From assembly GCA_937893485.1 (NCBI GenBank), contig CALBJL010000166.1, forward strand, positions 1-28,751: a stretch of 28,751 nucleotides of DNA, given 5' to 3'. The notes beneath the pieces were generated by a model. The model saw only the letters and a program-made list of their open reading frames with translations. It was not told where the DNA came from and ran no database searches. Below, one piece after another: positions 23,304 through 28,751 of this stretch. The DNA comes from an uncultured bacterium (GTDB lineage Bacteria > Bacillota > Clostridia > Lachnospirales > Lachnospiraceae). How positions within the stretch are numbered: position 1 is the stretch's first letter; each line of letters opens with the position of its first letter. A program made the translations under genes and the position numbers.

Positions 23304-25424
23304 ATGCAGACAGAGGTTTTACGGGAATACAAATTAGGAGATATGGTGGCGCGGTATCTGATTGATCCGGACAGCTTGCAGGTCGGGTTTCAGTTATTGC
23401 CGGCTGATCTGCCTGTGACAGACGAGCAGACGGCTTCCTTTGCAGTGGAGTCACTGGTGCAGTTGAAGCTGACCGGAGACATCTATAATGAGGCGTATGC
23501 GGGAGGCTGTTCGATGCGAAACAGCGAGAGCGTCAGAAAGTTGAAATATCAGGATCAGACGCAGGAACAGTCTGGGCACAGAACGGTCATCCGTACCATG
23601 ATGCAGGATGAGGACGGACATCGCGTGATACATTGTCTCACGTGGCTGGAGCAGGCACCATATGTACGGATCTGCTGCACATTTGAGAACGGAAGCACGG
23701 ATGCCTGTTGTCTGGAAATGTTTGAGAGCTTTTCACTGGGAGGCTTATCTCCTTATATGGAGGGGATCGGCAGTGAATCCCTGCGGCTGCACCGTATTCG
23801 CAGCGTCTGGAGTCAGGAGGGACGGCATGAGTGTATTCCGGTCGAGGATCTGCAGCTTGAGCCGGCATGGGATCCGCATGCGGTACGCTGCGAACGCTTT
23901 GGACAGGCAGGTTCTATGCCGGTTAACCGTTTTTTCCCTTTTGCGGTAGTTGAGGATAGCGTAAATCGTGTGTTCTGGGGCGCGCAGATTGCGCATCCGG
24001 CATCGTGGCAGATGGAGGTGTACCGCAAGGACCGGGGGCTGGCGCTGAGCGGAGGTCTGGCGGACCGCGAATTTGGTCACTGGATGAAAAACATAGAGGC
24101 AGGAGAAAGCTTCACAACACCGGAGGCGATTGTGAGCTGTGCACATACCGATTCGTTTGATGTGTTTACCGGACGGCTGACGACGGCAGGGCTGCTTGAG
24201 GGCTTTTTGCAGGCCCCGGAGAGTGAGCGGGATCTTCCGATTATTTTTAACGAATATTGTACGACATGGGGCAATCCGTCACACGAAAATATATGTGAGA
24301 TCGTAGATGCGATCAGGGGAAAAGGCTTTGAATATTTTGTCATTGATTGCGGCTGGTACAAAGAACCTGACATTCCGTGGGATATCAGCATGGGAGATTA
24401 TGAGGTCTCGAAAGAACTGTTTCCGGAAGGACTGGATCAGACGGTACAGGTGATCCGGGATGCAGGTATGGTTCCAGGCATCTGGTTTGAGATCGAAAAC
24501 GTGGGAAAAGCTGCACGCGCTTATCAGCAGGAGCAGCATTTGCTTCACAAGGACGGCAGCGTATTGACGACCTATTTCCGGAGGTTCTGGGATATGTGTG
24601 ATCCCTGGGTGGAGCAGTATCTGACCGATCGGGTGATTGGGACGTTGAAAAAATACGGTTTTGGATATATGAAGATCGATTATAATGACACGATCGGTAT
24701 TGGCTGTGATGGTGCGGAGTCTCTTGGAGAGGGATTGCGCCGGAACATGGAGGCATCCGTGGCTTTTATCGAAAAGGTAAAGCGGGAAATACCGGGAATC
24801 GTGTTAGAAAACTGTGCTTCGGGAGGACACCGGCTGGAGCCGGAAATGATGTCGCTTATGAGTATGGCATCGTTCTCAGATGCGCATGAATGTGAGGAGA
24901 TCCCGATCATAGCGGCAAATCTGCATCGCGTGATCCATCCGGCGCAAAGCCAGATCTGGGCAGTGATCCGACGGGACGATTCTCTGAAAAGGATCGCGTA
25001 TTCGGTTGCCAATACCTTCCTTGGAAGAATGGGTATTTCCGGAGATGTCACAAATCTTTCTTCGGAGCAATGGGAAATGATTGAGAGCGGAATGCAGTTT
25101 TACGGGAAGATCAAGGCGATCATAAAGGAGGGACAGTCTTACCGGTTTGGACCTAAGATCCAGAGTGCGAGAGAGCCGAAGGGCTGGCAGGCACTTTTGC
25201 GGATCGGTAAAAACGGACAGGCTTATGTTGTGATCCATGTGTTTGACGGAGCTCTGCCGGAGCAGATTGAGATAGAACTGCCGGAGAACGCGCCGGATCA
25301 AATCAGCGCTGTTTATGCGTACAAGCAGCAGGACATCGAGATCCGAAACCGCAGGATCTGTTTCAGACCGGAGGAAAACAGGTTGTCTGTGGCACTGCTG
25401 TTGGGTGCGGATTCTGATAACTGA
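23304..25424 (+). CDS. Alpha-galactosidase, GH36
   Basis: This 706-residue cytoplasmic glycosidase cleaves terminal alpha-1,6-galactose from raffinose-family sugars, melibiose or galactomannan fragments. An N-terminal beta-sandwich (about 1-300) is followed by a (beta/alpha)8 barrel. FVIDCGWYKEPDIPW, then FGYMKIDYND with nucleophile Asp459, VLENCASGGHRLEP, and SFSDAHE with Asp526 as likely acid/base are all in place. The 67-residue gap between the two acids is close to that in known GH36 enzymes. A C-terminal beta domain ends the protein. There is no signal peptide, so it acts after import by the adjoining transporter. ATG 23304 follows GACGGAGG. It is last in the operon. Confidence 0.94.
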   Translation: MQTEVLREYKLGDMVARYLIDPDSLQVGFQLLPADLPVTDEQTASFAVESLVQLKLTGDIYNEAYAGGCSMRNSESVRKLKYQDQTQEQSGHRTVIRTMMQDEDGHRVIHCLTWLEQAPYVRICCTFENGSTDACCLEMFESFSLGGLSPYMEGIGSESLRLHRIRSVWSQEGRHECIPVEDLQLEPAWDPHAVRCERFGQAGSMPVNRFFPFAVVEDSVNRVFWGAQIAHPASWQMEVYRKDRGLALSGGLADREFGHWMKNIEAGESFTTPEAIVSCAHTDSFDVFTGRLTTAGLLEGFLQAPESERDLPIIFNEYCTTWGNPSHENICEIVDAIRGKGFEYFVIDCGWYKEPDIPWDISMGDYEVSKELFPEGLDQTVQVIRDAGMVPGIWFEIENVGKAARAYQQEQHLLHKDGSVLTTYFRRFWDMCDPWVEQYLTDRVIGTLKKYGFGYMKIDYNDTIGIGCDGAESLGEGLRRNMEASVAFIEKVKREIPGIVLENCASGGHRLEPEMMSLMSMASFSDAHECEEIPIIAANLHRVIHPAQSQIWAVIRRDDSLKRIAYSVANTFLGRMGISGDVTNLSSEQWEMIESGMQFYGKIKAIIKEGQSYRFGPKIQSAREPKGWQALLRIGKNGQAYVVIHVFDGALPEQIEIELPENAPDQISAVYAYKQQDIEIRNRRICFRPEENRLSVALLLGADSDN

Positions 25425-25432
25425 TTTTTATA

Positions 25433-25451
25433 TGATAGGAAATTCCTATCA
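25433..25451. promoter_or_regulatory. 19-bp inverted repeat after the alpha-galactosidase gene
   Basis: TGATAGGAA-A-TTCCTATCA is a perfect palindrome around one A. No T run follows, so it is more like a protein-binding site than a terminator. It lies nine bases past the galactosidase stop and upstream of the decayed antiporter. The binding protein is unknown. Confidence 0.5.
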
Positions 25452-25492
25452 CACAAAACGCTCCGCGAGGATCGCAGAACCATTGGTTTGTA

Positions 25493-25531
25493 AAAACGGC
25501 TCTTTCGTCAATCAGGCGGAGGAGCTGTTTT
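25493..25531 (+). terminator. Long hairpin closing the alpha-galactoside operon
   Basis: Arms 25493-25509 and 25515-25531 pair over 17 bp including several G-T wobbles, loop AATCA; A-rich and T-rich ends could act in both directions. Confidence 0.75.
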
Positions 25532-25599
25532 GGTTGCCATCCTATCCGTAAAAACTGCCGGTGGCAGATCCTGTAGGCGGTTATATTTGGGGAAAGAAA

Positions 25600-25946
25600 A
25601 TGGTTGAAAAAATAGGACGCATGATCGCATTATTGCCGATCGGTATATTTCCTGTATTGTATTTGGGACTGGGTATTTTATTTGAATATGTGATGAAAAT
25701 TCCGATGGAATTTTATAATGTTCCGATCGTGGTGGTATTTTTGATGGCGCTGCTTATTTTTCTGATGGCAGGTTCTTTGGGGTGGTTCTGTATGGAGCGC
25801 AGATGTTGGCTGCTGTTGTGGCAGTAAATGAGGCTTCTAAATGTGCGCACAGTAACAAAACATACTCGAAAAGAAAAATTTTTGTGGGAATCTGGAGAAA
25901 AAATGTATATAATGAACATGTGTATGCTGGAAAAGGACTACTTTAA
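25600..25946 (+). pseudogene. Remnant of an NhaC-like sodium/proton antiporter
   Basis: From ATG 25600 (ribosome site GGGGAAAG) the frame gives MIALLPIGIFPVLYLGLGIL and then EYVMKIPMEFYNVPIVVVFL, which strongly resembles the N-terminus of NhaC-type antiporters. After about 55 residues the frame turns into GSLGWFCMERRCWLLLWQ and stops at 25827. In the -1 frame from about 25773 a hydrophobic FFGVVLYGAQMLAAVVAVNE continues to a stop at 25946. A full antiporter has about 450 residues, so this is a fragment with internal deletion and frameshift. The family call rests on recalled sequence pattern. The downstream frame may belong to another protein. Confidence 0.55.
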
Positions 25947-26010
25947 CGGGATCAAAGATTCATAAAATATCTTTGGGTGAGATTTCCTGAGAATAAATGG
26001 TCAGATCATA

Positions 26011-26038
26011 TTGACAAAAAAACTGCACGGACTATAAT
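26011..26038 (+). promoter_or_regulatory. Promoter of the lrgAB-gntR operon
   Basis: TTGACA (26011-26016), 16 bases, TATAAT (26033-26038): both boxes are perfect. The strength implies tight control by a repressor, matching the operator directly downstream. Confidence 0.85.
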
Positions 26039-26039
26039 G

Positions 26040-26070
26040 ATTGGCAGAACCAATATAATGATTGCCAATC
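26040..26070 (+). promoter_or_regulatory. PdhR/LldR-like operator, with duplicated half
   Basis: ATTGGCAGAACCAAT (26040-26054) fits the FadR-subgroup consensus ATTGGTnnnACCAAT with one mismatch. Directly after it GATTGCCAATC (26060-26070) is a second palindrome. TATAATGATTGGC (26033-26045) and TATAATGATTGCC (26054-26066) are direct repeats 21 bp apart. The site begins two bases past the -10 box, and the operon's own third gene encodes a FadR-type regulator. Confidence 0.65.
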
Positions 26071-26105
26071 GTTGTGCAACAAAAGCATAAAAAGGGAGTG
26101 CAAAT

Positions 26106-26504
26106 ATGAAATATGTAAAACAGGTTTTGATCATTTTAGGAATTTCACTGTTTGGGGAGGTGTTGAAGTTTGGTTTGTCACTGCCGATCCCTGCGAGTAT
26201 TTATGGGATGGCGGTTTTATTTATCTGCCTGATGACCGGAATCGTAAAGCTGGATGATGTCCGGGAGGCGGGAAAATTTTTGATTGATATTATGCCGATG
26301 CTGTTTATTCCGGCGGGTGTGGGACTGATGGATAGCTGGAAAACGCTTCAACCGGTAGTTCTTCCGATGTGCATCATCACGGTAATTACGATCTTTACCG
26401 TAATGCTTGTGACGGGACGGCTGTCACAGTGGATTATCCGCAAGGGCAATACACAGAAGCCCGAAACGGAGACAGCGCCTGCCGGCAGCGGGTGTGAATC
26501 ATAA
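26106..26504 (+). CDS. lrgA: LrgA/CidA-family membrane protein
   Basis: This 132-residue membrane protein has four helices. The family core LSLPIPASIYGMAVLFICL lies at 24-42, followed by LFIPAGVGLMDSW. LrgA pairs with LrgB. The pair was first described as holin/antiholin-like, and related pairs (PftAB in Bacillus) import pyruvate. The C-terminus is an extended polar tail (GNTQKPETETAPAGSGCES), longer than usual. ATG 26106 follows AAAGGGAG. It is first in an operon with lrgB (gap 16) and a GntR gene, under a strong repressible promoter. Confidence 0.9.
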   Translation: MKYVKQVLIILGISLFGEVLKFGLSLPIPASIYGMAVLFICLMTGIVKLDDVREAGKFLIDIMPMLFIPAGVGLMDSWKTLQPVVLPMCIITVITIFTVMLVTGRLSQWIIRKGNTQKPETETAPAGSGCES

Positions 26505-26520
26505 GGATAGGAGTAGAGCA

Positions 26521-27213
26521 ATGAGTGAATTTTTTGAAACCTCCATGTTTGCGGGAGTGACGCTCAGCCTGATCTCATATCTGATTGGTTCAGCGTTGAA
26601 AAAGAAGTTTAAAATAGGAATTCTGAATCCGTTACTTGTATCGATCGTGGTGACGATCATCGTGCTTGCGGTCTGCCGGGTGGATTATGCGACTTATAAT
26701 GAGGGCGCGAAATACTTGAGCTGGCTGTTGACACCGGCGACAGTCTGCCTGGCGATTCCGCTGTATGAGCAGTGGGAGCTGCTGAAAAACAATGCGAAGG
26801 CGGTGCTGCTTGGTCTGACAGCCGGAGTATTGACGAGTCTCGGTACGGTACTTGTGCTGGCAAAACTCATGGGGCTTTCACATGAGGAGTATGTCACATT
26901 GCTGCCGAAGTCGATTACAACGGCGATTGGTATGGGTGTTTCCGAGGAACTGGGCGGTTATGTGACGATCACAGTTGCGGTGATTATCGTGACGGGTATT
27001 TTAGGAAATATGTTTGGTGAACTGACCTGCCGGATCTTTCGCATTACAGAGCCGATCTCTAAAGGACTTGCGCTCGGATCATCAGCGCATGCGATCGGAA
27101 CGGCAAAGGCGATTGAGATGGGAGAGGTAGAAGGCGCAATGAGCAGTCTTGCGATTGCGGTATCCGGTATTATTACTGTAATTTTTGCATCGGTATTTGC
27201 AGGATTGATTTAA
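26521..27213 (+). CDS. lrgB: LrgB-family membrane protein
   Basis: This 230-residue polytopic membrane protein has the family blocks LNPLLVSIVVTIIVL near 38-52, LTPATVCLAIPLYEQWELLK near 75-94, LLPKSITTAIGMGVSEELGG near 131-150 and GLALGSSAHAIGTAKAIEMG near 183-202. ATG 26521 is chosen because ATAGGAG lies nine bases upstream; an earlier in-frame ATG at 26494 would overlap lrgA and has no ribosome site. Together with LrgA it likely forms a transport unit, with pyruvate or a related metabolite as the best-supported ligand in Firmicutes. The regulator gene starts 21 bases downstream. Confidence 0.92.
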   Translation: MSEFFETSMFAGVTLSLISYLIGSALKKKFKIGILNPLLVSIVVTIIVLAVCRVDYATYNEGAKYLSWLLTPATVCLAIPLYEQWELLKNNAKAVLLGLTAGVLTSLGTVLVLAKLMGLSHEEYVTLLPKSITTAIGMGVSEELGGYVTITVAVIIVTGILGNMFGELTCRIFRITEPISKGLALGSSAHAIGTAKAIEMGEVEGAMSSLAIAVSGIITVIFASVFAGLI

Positions 27214-27234
27214 AAATGAGGAGAGGTAAAATCT

Positions 27235-27942
27235 ATGGAGAAAAAAACAGTTGACAAGGAAGTTAGTGAGCAGGGACGCGGTTCCGCAGAATATGACAAA
27301 GCGATCTACTATATTTACGATCTGATACGGGATGGAACACTCGGGCTTGGTGACCGGCTGCCGACGGAGCGGGTGATTGCGCAGACGCTTGGGATCGGAC
27401 GCAATTCCACGAGAGAGGCGCTTCGCATTTTACACGGAATGGGAATGGTAGAGAGCGTACAGGGCTCCGGCAATTATATTTCAAAAAATATGGGTAATTC
27501 GATACGCCGGATGCTGCTCGTCATGCTGGCGCTCGGTACGCTTACGAAACAGGAGGTGTGCGAATTCCGCCGTGTGATGGAGGAGTCCGTGTGCCGGATG
27601 CTGTTGAAAAAAGGGTTGTCACCGCAGCAGATGGCGCACTGTGAGTCATTGCTGCAGGAGATGGAAACGCGCCAAGACGATAAATTGGTTGATGCAGATC
27701 AGGCTTTTCACCATGCACTCATTGAAGCAACGGAAAACAGTCTGTTTTTGACGATCATGGAGGCAGTGGCGATCGTATACCGTGAGTGGATTGAGCGAGC
27801 GTTGGAAAAGGCGGATGAAGAACAGAAAAAGCAGCTTTTTGCATGCCACGGGGAGATCTATCAGGGATTGATTGATCATGATGTCAATGCGATACAGGCG
27901 GCGATCGACCGGCATTATGATCTGGTTGAGCAGATGCTTTAA
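27235..27942 (+). CDS. GntR-family regulator, FadR subgroup, probable lrgAB repressor
   Basis: This 235-residue protein has an N-terminal winged helix (about 17-85) with LPTERVIAQTLGIGRNSTRE and ALRILHGMGMVESVQGSGNY, then an FCD domain. The FCD motifs are EFRRVMEESV, DQAFHHALIEATENSLFL, ACHGEIYQGLIDHD and AIDRHYDLVEQML, with the His/Asp positions that bind metal and a carboxylate effector. ATG 27235 follows AGGAGAGG. The PdhR-like operator at the lrgA promoter suggests autorepression and an effector such as pyruvate or lactate; this is an inference. No terminator follows, so the next gene may be read from the same transcript. Confidence 0.9.
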   Translation: MEKKTVDKEVSEQGRGSAEYDKAIYYIYDLIRDGTLGLGDRLPTERVIAQTLGIGRNSTREALRILHGMGMVESVQGSGNYISKNMGNSIRRMLLVMLALGTLTKQEVCEFRRVMEESVCRMLLKKGLSPQQMAHCESLLQEMETRQDDKLVDADQAFHHALIEATENSLFLTIMEAVAIVYREWIERALEKADEEQKKQLFACHGEIYQGLIDHDVNAIQAAIDRHYDLVEQML

Positions 27943-28013
27943 GCTGCCGTTGACAGATTTTGCAGGTATTGTGGCGTGCGCAGCCGGATCCGGTGTAAGG
28001 ACAGATAAAAAAT

Positions 28014-28562
28014 ATGGAGTATATAGAGGAGATGCAGCAGATGCAGATAGATGATGCAGCAGCCGGATACTGGCTGCAAAAGCTGGAGACAAGTGAGCGC
28101 GGACAGCGCGCGCAGCAGAATTTTCTGGATGGCTATAACTGTTCACAGGCGGTAGCGCTGGCATTTGCGGATTTGATCGGAATGGATGAAAAGCTGCTGC
28201 TGCGTGCATTGTCGTCGTTTGGCGGCGGGCTTGGCCGCATGCGGGAAGTGTGTGGCGCAGTGAGCGGCATGAGCTTTGTGGCGGGGGCGCTGTACGGCTA
28301 TGATGAGCCGGGTGCGACCGGACAGCAGGAAAAGGCGGCACATTATGCGCGCATTCAGGAGCTTGCGGGAGCATTTCAGGCGGTAAATGGTTCGATGATC
28401 TGTCGGGAGCTGCTGGGGCTCGCAAAGCCCGGTGCAGATGCACCGACACCGCAGCTGCGGACAGCGGAATATTATAAAAAGAGACCGTGCGCACAGTTAG
28501 TGGCACTGGCTGCAACGATCATGGAAGACTATATAGAAAACAATCAAAAAGAAGAACAGTGA
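28014..28562 (+). CDS. C_GCAxxG_C_C family redox/metal-binding protein
   Basis: This 182-residue protein has the family's cysteine pattern: Cys43 in GYNCSQAV, Cys80 in VCGAVSG (the GCAxxG position, here CGAVSG), Cys130 in MICRELLG and Cys159 in RPCA. Such proteins are frequent in anaerobes and probably bind a metal or iron-sulfur cluster; function is unproven. Two starts are possible: ATG 28014 (AAGGA about 12 bases upstream) and ATG 28041, which has GAGGAG nine bases before it and would give 173 residues. The last codons form the left arm of the terminator. It lies 71 bases after the GntR gene. Confidence 0.87.
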   Translation: MEYIEEMQQMQIDDAAAGYWLQKLETSERGQRAQQNFLDGYNCSQAVALAFADLIGMDEKLLLRALSSFGGGLGRMREVCGAVSGMSFVAGALYGYDEPGATGQQEKAAHYARIQELAGAFQAVNGSMICRELLGLAKPGADAPTPQLRTAEYYKKRPCAQLVALAATIMEDYIENNQKEEQ

Positions 28563-28583
28563 ATGCTGTTCTTCTTTTTGATT
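28542..28583. terminator. Bidirectional terminator between convergent genes
   Basis: AATCAAAAAGAAGAACAG (28542-28559) and its perfect complement (28566-28583) form an 18-bp stem; the loop contains the stop codon of the upstream gene. A-rich and T-rich flanks serve both strands, and the minus-strand gene ends 17 bases beyond. Confidence 0.93.
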
Positions 28584-28599
28584 ATTTGATTCTTATGAA

Positions 28600-28751
28600 T
28601 TATGCATTTTGTTCCCATCTGCCACTCGCACCGCACGGCAATACAAGACCGTTATTGCTGACCGGCAATCCGATCTCGCCGGCGCTCACAGAACCGTTCC
28701 ATTTTTTCAGCTCCAGAGAGAGCATATAGGAGAGCACCGCGGGCTGTAAAC
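28600..28751 (-). CDS. Unidentified protein, C-terminal 50 codons (partial)
   Basis: On the minus strand an open frame enters from the window edge and ends at TAA (28602-28600). It reads LQPAVLSYMLSLELKKWNGS, then SAGEIGLPVSNN and LVLPCGASGRWEQNA. The codon choice looks like that of the neighbouring genes, and the convergent terminator fits its 3' end. The family is not recognised from this piece; the start lies outside the window. Confidence 0.65.
   Translation of the reverse strand, partial: LQPAVLSYMLSLELKKWNGSVSAGEIGLPVSNNGLVLPCGASGRWEQNA

Noticed and set aside
27646..28515. Long minus-strand open frame of 289 codons
   Set aside because: It lies opposite the GntR and C_GCAxxG_C_C genes, both of which have clear families and ribosome sites. 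Its composition (Pro, His, Ser, Ala rich) is typical of the antisense of GC-richer coding DNA.
28487..28729. Plus-strand open frame of 80 codons at the right end
   Set aside because: It crosses the perfect terminator and overlaps a better minus-strand gene end; it has no ribosome site or recognisable motif.
1..28751. CRISPR arrays, tRNA or rRNA genes, insertion sequences
   Set aside because: No regularly spaced repeats, cloverleaf-like or rRNA-like stretches, transposase genes or IS-type ends were seen on either strand.

Overview
The window looks like a chromosomal segment of a Gram-positive anaerobe of the Lachnospiraceae/Clostridia type. The reasons are gene content and order: an EF-Tu C-terminus of clostridial type, TRAP and CUT1-type sugar transporters, YesM/YesN two-component signalling, a DUF1667 redox operon and a C_GCAxxG_C_C protein. 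Strong AGGAGG-like ribosome sites and intrinsic terminators before almost every unit change agree. This is inferred from the sequence alone; no database was searched.

Region 1 (1-5800) opens with the last 22 codons of tuf and its terminator. An AT-rich accessory stretch follows: a small unknown protein with an HD-domain phosphohydrolase, an alpha/beta hydrolase, a small membrane protein, a nitroreductase, the remnant of a second copy of the hydrolase, and an HSL-type esterase. A 37-bp exact copy of the tuf 3' end recurs at 3718-3754, so the first 3.7 kb is bracketed by direct repeats like an integrated element. Next to the second repeat is a gene-free stretch with nested hairpins and a terminator.

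Region 2 (5800-6960) carries a CPBP membrane protease and a small DUF2007-like protein. From about 6600 base composition becomes more GC-rich and looks like core genome.

Region 3 (7000-15300) looks like a sugar-acid or hydroxy-acid utilisation locus: a complete TRAP transporter (DctP, DctQ, DctM), a FadR-type GntR regulator, a three-gene flavoprotein/iron-sulfur operon (GlpA-like with BFD domain, NAD(P)/FAD oxidoreductase, DUF1667) and a PfkB kinase of the KDG-kinase type. A 17-bp sequence occurs in opposite orientation just downstream of both the TRAP and the GlpA-like promoters, which predicts one shared repressor, most simply the GntR between them.

Region 4 (15300-25550) is an alpha-galactoside locus. 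A YesM-type kinase, YesN-type regulator and a solute-binding lipoprotein form one overlapping operon. A paralogous binding protein, two permeases and a GH36 alpha-galactosidase follow. No transport ATPase is present, so a shared MsmK-type ATPase elsewhere is expected.

Region 5 (25550-28751) starts with a decayed antiporter remnant, followed by lrgA-lrgB and a FadR-type GntR gene. The lrgA promoter is near consensus and carries a PdhR/LldR-like operator. A C_GCAxxG_C_C protein follows and ends in a perfect 18-bp terminator. The window closes with the 3' end of an unidentified minus-strand gene.
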